This document shows, piece by piece, positions 12,194 to 22,829 of a stretch of DNA of 64,000 nt. The notes below the pieces were generated by a model. It was given only the letters and a program-made list of their open reading frames with translations, had not been told where the DNA came from and did no database searches. This DNA comes from Diplodia intermedia (taxonomy: Eukaryota; Ascomycota; Dothideomycetes; Botryosphaeriales; Botryosphaeriaceae), in assembly GCA_021495925.1 (NCBI GenBank), contig JAKEKT010000021.1, forward strand, positions 310,001 to 374,000, in the 5' to 3' direction. How positions within the stretch are numbered: position 1 is the stretch's first letter; each line of letters starts with the position of its first letter. The position numbers and the translations under genes are program-made.

Positions 12194-13869
12194 GGCTGCA
12201 CAGAGGCAGGGAAATACGGCGCGGACCATTGAGCGGGAGAGAGAAGTCCATATCTACCACCGAGCCTCCCACTTTACCTAGCTTTTGGCGATTGTAACCT
12301 TCACCTGCTACGGCCATATCTCTGGGCGGGGGAGGCTAGTGACGACACATTACTCCGCACTTGGCTTTAGCCGGGCGCGGCAGACTGAGTCGCGATGAGG
12401 GAGTCGCGCGCATACATTCTGGAGAGAAGATGGTGTTGCACGCGGGACGAGGCAGCGACAGCATCAGGGTGACGGGCGAGGGCCGGGTCAGCGACGAGCA
12501 GGTGTCGGTCCCAGGTGCAGGTGGCGTGGGCGTTGTGCCTGAGGCTAGCCGGTCTCGGGGTTTGGCAGGTACCGACAGCTCCGACGATAAGGCGCGTCAT
12601 TCGAGGAGGCGGGCCCACCGCGAAGGCCTGGATGCAACATTGCGTTGTCGATCGGACGAGGGCCGACGCGTTTCTGACAGAGGTCGGCGCCCGATGCGGC
12701 TGCGAGGGCGCGTGCGAGGGCGGAATGGTGGAGGCCTTGCTGGGGGGCGGAGAGTGGCTGCAGTTCCGAGCGAGTCGCCCGAGTCGCGTCACGTGCGCTG
12801 CGGCTGCCGCCTGCGTCCACGCCTTCCAGAACTGTTCCCAGCCGCTCTCGCCCGTCGCCCGTTTCAAGGCGCCTGTCCGCCACCACGCCGGCAGTTCATG
12901 CTCCCGAGCCGCCGTCTGCAGCTCTGCCGTGTGTGGCCGGACACAGGCCCAGACTCCGCTCCGCCCGGCACAACGCTCTCGCTTGCACCTCCCGCCCTCC
13001 GATCACTAACGCTTTCAGCAGCATCTGCCCGCCATGCCAGGGCCTTGAAACATGCTGCGAGCTCCGCCCCTGCCGCTCCTCATGTCGCGTAGCGCCCACG
13101 CTCGCTGACGGCCTGACGATGGAATGACTCCAGCAGCAGCGCACTCCGCCGTCTTCACCGTCCTGACGCTCCGCCCGGGGACGCGTCGGTGGGTCCGATC
13201 TGTGTTGTATATTGATGTCTGGCGCTCGATAAATGAAGGCCGCGCGCTGGTGGTCACGCCTAATTGCCCCTGTTGGGGAAGATAGCGGGTCAGCGCCTGC
13301 CTGTGCCACTGCAATGCCTCCAAATGCGCTGTGATCTGCCCAAACATTGTTTCGCACTGATGAGCGCCCAGCCCGCCTCAACTCCCGTTTAACGGCGGCA
13401 AGCCGTGCCAAGCCGCGGCCTGATGCTTCACCACCCTGCTGCGTCCATGAATCCGAAGCGCCAAGCCGTCAACCGCAAATCTCCCGGCCTTTCTGCTAGA
13501 ACTGCCGGCTCTATTCTGGTTCTTCCACCTACCGAAGCGCTCGACACCATGTCACTCGACCTCTTGGCAGCCCGCCTGCTACGCAATGCCGGGCCCTGTG
13601 GATGCTGTTTCTGTTTGATCTCCACGGCACCGTTTCGACAGTGTTCGTGTTTTCCCAGAATGCTGGTCCCTCGCTCTCCCTGGCCGGCCTTTTAAAGACG
13701 CTGGACTTCGCCGGCTACAGGTTTGGTTCGACAGGTTCACCTCATCAGTTCTCTACTTCATTCATTACTTGCTGTGCAAGCCACTTCCAGACGGACTCCC
13801 CATTCAATCTTTGAACGCCAATCCAACTTTGCCAACACCCTTTTCCAACCCACCAACAAACCAATCAAA
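12194..13869. other. Divergent intergenic region between fucosidase and pectate lyase
   Basis: About 1.7 kb of GC-rich DNA carrying the promoters of two oppositely oriented secreted-enzyme genes. The longest frame (12361-13092) is Arg/Ala-rich and looks like a composition artefact. The last 70 bp before 13870 form an A/C-rich leader (CAACAAACCAATCAAA) typical of well-expressed fungal genes. Confidence 0.5.
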
Positions 13870-14795
13870 ATGCAGTACAGCATCGCTCTCGTCGCCGCCG
13901 CCATGGCCGTCTCGACCAACGCCTTCATGGTCCCCCGCGACCCTCGCGGCGCCTGGGGCTTCCCCAACGCCGCCCAGAACGCCCGTCTGGCTGCCGCCGC
14001 CGCGACCCCCGTCACCACTCCCGGCTCCGCCACCACCCCGGCCACCACCCCTGCCGCCACTGCTGCCGCCTCTGGCTTCCCTGCCTCTTCCGGCACCAGC
14101 CAGCTCAGCGCCCCCATGACCGTCACCGGCAACTTCGACGGTGGCATGAAGGCCTTCGGCCGTGGTGTCGACTGCACTGGCCAGGCCGAGGGTGGTGACA
14201 GCGACGCTGTCTTCTACCTCGAGGAGGGCGCCACCCTCTCCAACGTCATCATCGCCGCCGACCAGATCGAGGGTGTCCACTGCTTCGGTGGCTGCACTCT
14301 CAAGAACGTCTGGTGGACTGCCGTCTGCGAGGATGCCTTCACCATCAAGGAGCAGGGTGCCTCTGACACCACCCACATCATTGGCGGTGGTGCCCGCGGC
14401 GCTGAGGACAAGGTCCTCCAGCACAACGGTGGTGGTACCCTTGCTGTCTCCGGCTTCCTCGTCGAGGACTTCGGCAAGTTCTACCGCAGCTGCGGCAACT
14501 GCGACGACATGCCCGAGCGCCACATCACCGTCGACAGCGTCACCGCTACCACTGGCGACATCCTCGTCGGCATCAACTCCAACATGGGCGACAGTAAGTC
14601 TTCTTCCACTCTGCTGCAGTCGAACCACATAGCTAACAGATTCCAGCTGCCACCATCACCAACACCTGCGCCACCGGCGTCGAGGTCGTCTGCCAGGAAT
14701 TCACCGGTGTCACCGACGGCAGCGAGCCCGCCGAGGCCGGCAGCGGCCCCAGCGACGCTTGCAAGTACACCGTGGCTGACGCCCAGGCTTGCTAA
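13870..14795 (+). CDS. Secreted pectate lyase, polysaccharide lyase family 3
   Basis: Exons 13870-14593 and 14647-14795 (53-nt intron GTAAGTC...CTAACAGATTCCAG) give 290 residues. A signal peptide (residues 1 to about 18) is followed by a 70-residue Ala/Thr/Pro-rich segment. The PL3 domain starts at about residue 80: FDGGMKAFGRGVDCTGQ, AVFYLEEGATLSNVII, EGVHCFGGCTLKNVWW, EDAFTIK, FGKFYRSCGNC. It ends with a Cys-rich C terminus. The domain forms a small right-handed beta-helix that cleaves de-esterified homogalacturonan by beta-elimination with Ca2+. It is expected to act outside the cell on plant cell walls. The leader CAATCAAAATG supports this start; an earlier in-frame ATG at 13723 is unlikely because it would bury the signal peptide. 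Confidence 0.93.
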
Positions 14796-17700
14796 GCGCT
14801 CTCTATTCATCTTCAAACAGCCGATGGGCAAGTTCACATGGTGGACTGACATAGGGATCTGGCAAAAAGTCTCCGACTGGAAAATTTCATCCTTCTTGAT
14901 GTAGATATTGGACCAGGAGTCCGCAATCTATAGATAATTGTCTCACACATCAACAGTGCTTTTTGTGATTTTGATTGCCTCTTTCTGCCTGCTTCAGGGG
15001 AATGACGTGTTGACGAGTTTGGCATGTAGTTGGGAAAACACTTCTTCACAAGAGTGGCGCACTAAGCAAGGCGTACCAAGGAAGCGCTCAACACCCAAAG
15101 CCAACGTCAGACCAACTCATTCGTGAACGGAACCATCCGCAGTCGCCATTTCACTACCAAGCCCCAGCCACCGATCTCTCGCTTCTCGGATGGGTCCCGG
15201 AGGCGACCGACCTTTTCCGTGTCTGGGGTCCCCTGTCGCCTTCAAAACACCGACGCGCCATCACTGCAATTTGAAAACGCCTTCGGGGTTGGGGCTGCAA
15301 AAGTGCCTAAAAATTTTTTGTAGTTCGACGCAGTCGAGTCCTTGCACGCATAGCAAGTCATGACCCCTGCACCATTGACCAGGTTCGATCGACAACGTTA
15401 AAGCCGCCCCTATTGATAGGCGCGACGCGATGCTGGATTGCCGTTTTGACCGCCACTTTCAAGCCGCCGGAGACGACGGTAGGAGCAAGTCCTCAACATG
15501 GTCACCGTTCTTCGGCCAGCTCCCGAACTAACGACCGGTTGCTCCGCACTTCCAGAAAACTTCACATGTTCCATCGTCTGACATCGGGTGAAATTTCAGC
15601 CACAAAGCCGCAAAGAGCCTTCTCCGCTCGCGCATACCCGCGGGGATTTTCTCAGACGTCTGAAGTTATGGAGTATGCGCTCAGGCTTGCCCATGTTCAG
15701 AGACGACTCCCCGGAAAACATCACACCTCTTGCCACCGCTTGACCATTTGTGTTGCAGAACCCAGGCATGATGCTCCCTGGCAATCGCCCATAGACGGCC
15801 TTCAGGAGATAGCTCCCGTCCCACGCTGCAGGTGCTACCAAGAAGCAGTCCAACGTCCACGTACTTATCTCTCTTCCCTGTGTATTCCCCACTGAAAAAT
15901 CACCTGATGCAGATGCGTCCGTGTTCGCTGCACGTCCGACCGATCAGCAGCGCCGCATCCATGGATGGCACATGGCAGACAAGCACGACAGCGTTGCATG
16001 TGCAAGGAACCCCTGCTGCCCGTGCGAGATTCGCCGACCGCAGAGATCCAGCGACGACGACTCTACTGTATTACGGCCAGTCTATACATGCTTAAGCCCA
16101 TTACAAAGGCCGTCAAAGTTTCTACTCCCGGGCAAGGATGAGCGAATACGAGATGGACCTCATGAGCGATTCACTACACATGATAGGCTCGTGGCGGCGC
16201 AGCCAAGCATTGTCCCTGACTTTCCACGCTCTGACGCAATCTGCCGCCGGAGCGGCTCCGAACCTTCATAGAGGTGGAGCTGATTGACGGGGATGTGCTG
16301 TGCCGCAGTGGAAACATTGGTAAGTGTCACGTCCCCATGGAACTCCACATGCGCCGTCGCTTGGAGTTGGTGTACTGAGCAAGATCTGCGTTGAATCGCA
16401 TTATTCCCGTCGGCCGTAAAGCTACATGCCATGTTTTTTGTGTATACGCTCCACCAGGTCCTGGTGTCTCTGGGGATGATTGACCCTGAATTGCTAGGTG
16501 GTGGCTCCACGTCGCGATTGATCTTGGCAACAACGTCTCTCCAGAGGGTTCGGCCAAGGCTTCTGTCTCGCTCACGGCTCCGCTGATAGTATACACGGCA
16601 CCGAAGAGGAAGGCAGAGCACCTGATGGGAACGAAGGGCTACATCGAAGGATCTCTTGACTTGGCCCAATCGGGAAGCAACCTTTCTAATAACTAATCAA
16701 AAACGCTTTCTTATGCAGCCTCGCTTTTCCCCACCATCACTTGCGTCTCACCGCCACTTGCGCGCGCTTAATGCTTTGCCGCATGTCTCACTGGTTGGTG
16801 CTATACCAGGAGCCAAAGCGTACGTATATGCAGCACGCCGAATCGGGAGGCAGCCAGTGGACCAGCCGCTCGTCTGACAGTCGGTCAAGCGATAAGCGCG
16901 GGTTTACGGTGGAGGGGCATGGAGCGCGGAGCACGCGCGTGCAGAAGTGATCTCGATTGGGCGCGTTTCGGGGCTCATCGCGCACGCCAGCACGCGCGGG
17001 ATCGTCCCGTCGAAATGATGATGATGAGGGCAGACGCGGCACGCAACGGCGCGCAGGGGACGGGCGGGATGGAGCGCGTCTGGCGCGGCAGGGACCGCCC
17101 CTTTCGCGCGAGGGGGGAGCGAATGGGCGCGCTTGCCGGGCAGCCCGCCGTCGAACCGGGCCTTCCTGTGCTGCTCCTGGAGACGGCAAAAAACGTCCAT
17201 CCGCGGACTGCACCAACACCTGCGTCGCCCTGACCGCCCGCTGCGCCACAGCCCGAGTCGAAAAACATGCCACATTCCCGCGGCAGTGGCTAAGTTCTCC
17301 ACCCTCGCTAAGGAGCGAGCTCCGCCGGGCCGATATCGCCAGCCGGCCGGCCAGCCACCTGGCGGGTCGGGATTGGACGGCCGGCCGGGGTCGTTCAGCG
17401 AGGCGACTCTCGACGATGCGGCGTGGTGGCAGCAGCTATTGGCAACTGACTAGCCGGCTCGACCTGAGGCCGCCCTTGTGCCCGGCTATGCATCGGCGAA
17501 TTTCCCACGCGACAAAGTGCCAACGGCGTGTGGAGCGCGCGCCGCCGGCCGGCCCTCGCCCTGCTTCCCGACCTCCTTCCCCCCCACCCCACCCGGTCCC
17601 ATTTGCTCGTTTGCCTCGTCCGCCCAGCAGCCAGGCACCAGGACAAGCCGCACACGCCTTCATTCGCTCCTCCGCAGCCAAACCGTGACCCTGAAACAGC

Positions 17701-18404
17701 AGCAGCCGGACAGCGCTCGATTCCCGACGCGGCGGAACCTTTGCATCCTTTCCTCCCCCGTTGGTCACGAGTAGAAAAGAGAAGGGGACCGCGCCAGCCA
17801 GCAAATCCGCCTCTTCGTTTTTTCTTCTCGAACTTCGACAGGGTGTGCTGTTGTTTTTGCAGCCGAACCTTCTTCCGGCCCACGTCTTTCTTCGCCTTGC
17901 CTTCTTCCCCAGCCCTTATGCACGTAAGCGGGGCCCGCGTCTGCATACAATCTACAGCCCGCCGCGCTACACGAGCCGAACTCCCGCTGCCGCTTGCCGC
18001 ACGTTGCTGCTACAGCTCGTGAACCTCTCGAGCTCCCGCGTCACTTGCCGGAGAGAGCCAGGAAGAGGAAGAAGAAGAAGACGAAGAAGAAAAAAGCGCT
18101 GCCGTGTGCCATTCAGCCTTTGCCGCACCAGCCATGGATTCGTGGGTCGACCCAAACACCTTGTAGCTTGCGCCCGTTTTTGCCCTATTTTTGCTTTCCC
18201 CCTTCTTGTTGTTGCCCGAAGTCACCACCACCGGGACTACCTCCGCCCTAACCCACAACACTCGTCGTATTGCGCCCCTCCCCCTCCAATCACCACCCCT
18301 GCATCTCGTCTTCATTTATTTGCGCCCCCCCTTCCCCATCCCCACACCACCCACCCCCGCACAGCCCAACATCCCCACTTCTCCCCCTTCCCCCGCCGCA
18401 AACC
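14796..18404. other. Long intergenic region, no gene supported
   Basis: About 3.6 kb. A 160-codon frame (15413-15895, plus) and a 170-codon frame (16160-16669, minus) are present, but neither shows a motif, splice continuity or a convincing start. From 16.9 to 17.5 kb the sequence is very GC-rich. From 17.5 to 18.4 kb it becomes C/T-rich, as expected for the promoter and leader of the next gene. Confidence 0.45.
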
Positions 18405-18435
18405 CACCACCACCACCACCACCACCACCACCACC
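18405..18435. repeat. (CAC)10 microsatellite directly before an ATG
   Basis: About ten CAC triplets in the presumed 5' leader of the GXWXG gene, ending immediately before the ATG at 18436. Confidence 0.9.
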
Positions 18436-18528
18436 ATGCTCGGCCACGCCCCCCGGCTAACCCCCAGCCTCCGACCCCGCTCGGAGGCGTCGGCGGCAAC
18501 AGACCGGAGATGCGCATCCTGGCGCTGA
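18436..18528 (+). promoter_or_regulatory. Candidate upstream ORF overlapping the GXWXG gene start
   Basis: ATG at 18436, in excellent context (CCACCATG), opens a 30-codon frame that stops at 18526-18528, past the ATG at 18510 used for the main protein. If this leader is transcribed, ribosomes reading it would bypass the main start. Alternatively the gene starts elsewhere. Confidence 0.4.
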
Positions 18529-19259
18529 TCGAGGAGGGCGGGGCGCCGTCGGTGCGGGAGCTGTCGGCGCTGTTCGACGCGCTGGCGCCCGTCGGGCCCG
18601 CGGACCTGGAGGGCGACTGGTCCGGGGGCGACTTCCACGACACGGACGACGGCGGCGGGGTGGAGCCGGCGGCGGTGCACCCGTGCCACGCGATGCTCGA
18701 GAACTACCGCTGGGCCGGCATGATCGTCAAAGGCGCCGACGACGTGCTGCCCGTCATGAGCTGGACCGATGGCGGCGAGAGGGTGCATAGTACGTATTGG
18801 GGCGGCGCGCAGGTATGTTTGACCTTTTTTTTCTTTTTCTTTTCCCTTCGTCTTGGGGCGTTGATTGGTGTTTTTCTCGGTCTCCTGCTGTGTGTGTGTG
18901 TGCGTGTGTCTGTGCTCTTACCTCCCAGTCATGTTCTCTGACACACGATTCACGGGGGGGAAAAAAGCTTTCATACCTCTTTCTTCTTCCTTTTCTCCTT
19001 GGCGTCCCTCCTCACTTTTTTCCGGTGGTTCCCCAACTCTCGTTGCACGTTGCCGCCGTAGTGACCAGGCGAAAAAATCAATCCACAGCTCCGCGAAGTC
19101 AAGTTTCGCGGCGTCGTCTCGACTAGCCTCATTTTCGACTGCTACCCCATCATCGACCATTTCCGCCGCGTCTCGGACAACACGCTCATGGCCCTGTTCG
19201 AAGCCAAGGACAAGCAGCTGAAGGAGGCCGGGCCGTATTTCTTCTGGGTCAGGAAGTGA
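18510..19259 (+). CDS. GXWXG-domain plus DUF4334 protein, two exons
   Basis: Exons 18510-18812 and 19089-19259 are joined in phase 0 across a 276-nt T-rich intron (GTATGT...CCACAG), giving 157 residues. The first exon carries the N-terminal motif region (LSALFDALAPV...LEGDWSGGDF, matching G-x-W-x-G) and LENYRWAGMIVKG. The second exon is the DUF4334 part (LREVKFRGVVSTSLIFD, PIIDHFRRV, ending YFFWVRK). The usual length of such proteins is about 160-190 residues, so the model is complete or nearly so. The function is unknown; the protein is small and soluble with no signal peptide. The start is uncertain: the frame stays open upstream into the CAC repeat (His-rich), and a competing upstream ATG exists. 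It converges with the HET gene. Confidence 0.75.
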
Positions 19260-19648
19260 GGAGAAGGTTTAGTTGTTGGGGGGATCAGGGAGGGGAAAGG
19301 GGGGCTGTGCTGGGAAGGATGGTTGCAGAGATCAGATGGATGGGAAGGAAGAGAAGGGGGGAGATGGGACGTTCCCAAAACGAGAGGGGCCAGAGAACGT
19401 TGATAATGAAGGGGGGAAGAAAGTGCCGTTGTTCAGCGTGACGAAGACAACCATTTTGCTTTCCAACTTCGGATAATGGCAGGTCTTTTGCGGATGCTTG
19501 TGGAGATGGCGCTGATATGAATGCAGCGCAATGTCGTCACTTTTCTCTGGCGTTGTAGGGTAAATGGGCTAGTAAGTGCCTTGGGTTCAGTCGGACGCCC
19601 CCCCTTTTGACGTTTTCTAACTTGCATAGGTTAATGTCGAATTAATCA
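19260..19648. other. Convergent intergenic spacer
   Basis: About 390 bp between the stops of the GXWXG gene (plus) and the HET gene (minus). It is G-rich in the first half. It probably holds both 3'UTRs; no gene was seen. Confidence 0.5.
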
Positions 19649-22568
19649 TTAATCCAACCAGATCTTGTACTTGTTTTCGCCGTCACATCCTTTCAGATCC
19701 TCGGAGTCTGCTCCGAGATAGGTGGACTCCATTATTCCCCGAGTCATGTCAAAACGCAAGGCCCCCAGACGGTAGAAATGGTTGTCTCCCTCCCCAGGAT
19801 GCAATATGATGCCAACACCATGGCAGGGAGCGTCGAAATCATTTGCGGCACGTTCACTGCCATTCTCCGCCGCCGTCTCTACCTCATCCGCGTCTTCGAC
19901 ACCGGTCTCGGACTCCTTCTGCTCGGTCATGGAACTTTCCTCTTGATCCTCGCCTTCATCATTTTCGTCGTCGTACCCGTCGTACTCGTCCTCGTCGTTC
20001 CCTCCCCACTCACTTTCATCTTTCTCAACAGTCGCAGCAAGTATCATGAAGTAGACCATCTCGCCATGCGCGATGGCAAAATCCGGAAAGACCTCGACCC
20101 GACACCGACCATCCTCCTCGGCCGCCGCGCCGCCCGGGATCTCGAGCCGGTAATCCTCGGTCGCCGCATCATACACGCACCTCGCGCGCCCGACGTGGCC
20201 ATACAGCGCGATCGAATTCGACGCCAGCCGCGGATGCTCGTCCCTGAACCTCTGCTCCTCGTCTTCGTCCTCGTCTTCGTCCTCGTCTTCCTCTCCCTCC
20301 TCCTCCTCCCCAACCACCCTCATCTTCCCGCCCGCCGCCCCATTCCCCCTCTCACTCTCCCCCCTCCCACTCTTCTTCCTCATCGCCACCGCCGCCGCCG
20401 TCTCCTCCATACGCCTATCCCACACCCCAAACTGCTCCTTCCACGTCCCAAACGCCTTCCTCCCCCCTCGCCGCCGCCGACGACGAAACCCATCCGCCGC
20501 CAATTCGAACCTCACCGGCGCGGCGCCGTCGTCGTCGTGCCCCGCCACCGTGTACGTCCGCCGCCCGGGCAACCGGTCCGCGACCTCGACCGGCCGCGCC
20601 GCGGCGTCGACGACGGCCATCCACGACCACGACGGGAAGGCGGGGGGATCCTGCACTGCTGCCGAGGCCTTGACATTCGTTCCGTGATGCGTCGTCGTCG
20701 TCGTCGTCGTGGTAGCAGCAGCAGCAGCGTTGTCGTTCAGACCCAGCAACGGCCCCGGCGACCCAACAAGCCTCCACGCCAACTGCTCCTCCAACCCGCG
20801 CCGCCACAACCCCACCGCGTACGCCTCTTCGTCCTCTTCGTTTCCCTCTCCCCCTCCCTCCTGCAACATCATGTCCAGCAGCGGCTTCGCGACGCCCCAC
20901 AGCGCGACCCCGCGGTCCGCCGCCCGCGTCAGCGCGCACCGCGTGTAGCTCGCGACGGCCGTCGCCCAGAACTGCTCGAGCGAGACGGCCGAGGCCGGGG
21001 CGAGGGGGCGGGAGATGATGGCGTGGAGGGAGGGGGAAGAGGAGGGGAGGGTTTGGAGGAGGCGGGCGCGCCAGTGGCGGTCGGTCGAGGCCGAGGAGGA
21101 GGCGCCGCTGTCGAGGGCGGCGGGGAGGCCGTGCGGGAAGGTCTCGCAGGCGCTGAGGGTGGCGCAGTCGAAGTAGAGTTGGTGGCGGGTGTAGTGGAGG
21201 AGGCGGGGGGAGAGGAGGCGTTCTGTTTTTTGGGGGGGGAAGGGGTTAGTGGGGTCGGTCGGTCGTTTTCTTGTTCTTGGCTGCGGAGGTGATGGTCGGA
21301 AGGGGGGGGGGGGAGAGAGAGGGGGGGAGGAGAGAGAGGGAGAGGAAGACGAGAGCCACATACCTTGAAACACCCACGCCCGCTTATACAACAACCCCCC
21401 CAACAACCCCTCCCGCCAAACCCCGCCATCCACAACCCTCCACGCCGCCGCGCCCCCAAACACCGTCCCCGCCGCCGCCGCCCTCGCCCTCACCCTATAC
21501 ACCCCCGTCCCCACCACCGCCCCCCTCCCCCTCCCCCTCCACAACCCACCCCCCGCATCCCCCGCATCCGCCGCCGCGATATTACACCAGCTCCCCCGAT
21601 ACACCGCATGCATAACCGGCGCCTCGCGCCCCCAATCCGCCTCCTCCAGCGCGCGCTCCGCCGCATCCGCCGGCGGCGCCTCGGCCTCGCCCCAGCGCTG
21701 CACGATGCACAGCGAGTCGATCCACAGGAACCGCACGCCCAGCCGCCGACACGCGTCGACGGCGTGCGCGAAGGTGCGGTTGCCCAGCGCGGCCACGGCG
21801 ACGCCGTCGCGCAGGAACGCGGCGATGTTGCCGGCGCGCAGCCGCAGGAAGCGCGGCGTCGGGCCCCAGCTGTGCGAGAGGGTGCAGTAGGGCGGTGGGG
21901 TGGTCGTGTTGGGGGTGCGGGAGGTGAAGGCGGGGTGCGAGGCGGTTTCGATCAGACCGATGCGCGAGGGGTCGGGGTGCTGGACGTCGAGGAGACGCGT
22001 TGGGATGAAGGATGGGCCGGGGGATGCGGGGGGTCGGCACCGTGGGTGCGTGGTTAGGCATGTGTGGAGCCAGGAGGTGGCTTGCGACCATGTTTGGGGG
22101 GAGTTGGTGGAGGGGCCGAGGGCGGTGGGGGAGGCGAGGCGGGTGTGGTCTGGATGGGGATGGGGTGTGTGAGTGGGTGATGAGTCCTTCTTTTTGTTCG
22201 TTTTTTTGGATTGCGGCTCACTCACCGTTGTCTGGGAACATGTAGAACTCCCTCTCCGGCGGATATTCCTCGCGTGCGCCGTTGTCGCCTGGCGTTTCGA
22301 TTCTGAGCCGCCGGCATGGTCGGAAGGTGATGACGACGGGATCTTGGCTCTCGCGGATGGCCGCCGGCTTGGTGATGCTCCATCGATAGAGCGGGGATTC
22401 GTCGAAGAGGTCTTCGGCCGCGGCGCTCACGTCCGCGTACAGGGCCCGGCAGAATGTGCATGGCTCGTCTGCGAGAGTGGCGGCCCTAAGGTCTTGGAGG
22501 GTCTTGCGATGGTAGGCCCATCTTTGCGTGGACTCGAGCACGGATTCCCTGCAGTACTCGCAGAACAT
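19649..22568 (-). CDS. HET-domain (heterokaryon incompatibility) protein, three exons
   Basis: The exons, in coding order, are 22568-22226, 22149-21364 and 21222-19649 (introns of 76 and 141 nt), giving 900 residues. The N terminus has two CxxC pairs (CEYC, CTFC) seen in many HET proteins. The HET domain spans about residues 200-375: YCTLSHSWG, FLWIDSLCIVQ, VYRGSWCNIAA, then KRAWVFQ joined by the second intron to ERLLSPRLLHY, which confirms that splice. The rest is a long variable region with an Ala/Thr/His run and a Glu/Asp repeat encoded by 20258-20290. HET domains trigger regulated cell death in fungal self/non-self recognition, and some belong to the TIR-like fold. The gene lies 261 bp downstream of the NACHT-like gene on the same strand, which suggests a functional pair. 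Very GC-rich codon use. Confidence 0.88.
20258..20290. repeat. Coding (TCCTCGTCTTCG)n repeat, poly-Glu/Asp in the HET protein
   Basis: A 12-bp minisatellite unit repeated about 2.5 times on the plus strand. It encodes an alternating acidic run on the minus strand and is a likely site of length variation. Confidence 0.8.
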
Positions 22569-22829
22569 CGAGGTATGATGCTGTAACGATTGACACTGAT
22601 TCGAATTAATGATGGCTGGAAATGCTTTTGAGACAGATTCTGCACGACCAATCTGAAGATGTAGTCAGGCGGATGCCGGCTGCACACGGTCCTTTAAGGC
22701 CCAGTGCTCTGGCTTCAGCCACATTGGGGGCCGAGTCTCACCTCTTGTGCAAGGTGGGGGCCGAAAGCTGGCATGGGTATGCTCTTGAATGCAACCCTTG
22801 AAACGTCATCGAATAACTAATTCAGACAC
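22569..22829. other. Short spacer between the NACHT-like and HET genes
   Basis: 261 bp separate the NACHT-like stop from the HET start on the same strand. It holds both the 3'UTR of the first gene and the promoter of the second. The HET promoter is therefore compact. No recognisable element was found. Confidence 0.5.

Noticed and set aside
12361..13092. 243-codon plus-strand frame
   Set aside because: Arg/Gly/Ala-rich, no start context, no homologous motif; lies in a divergent promoter region.
15413..16669. Two frames of 160 and 170 codons
   Set aside because: No recognisable domain, no supporting splice sites, and length not unusual for this base composition.
19778..21292. 504-codon plus-strand frame
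   Set aside because: Antisense of the HET gene; its Arg/Pro-rich sequence mirrors the Ala/Gly/Glu-rich coding strand.
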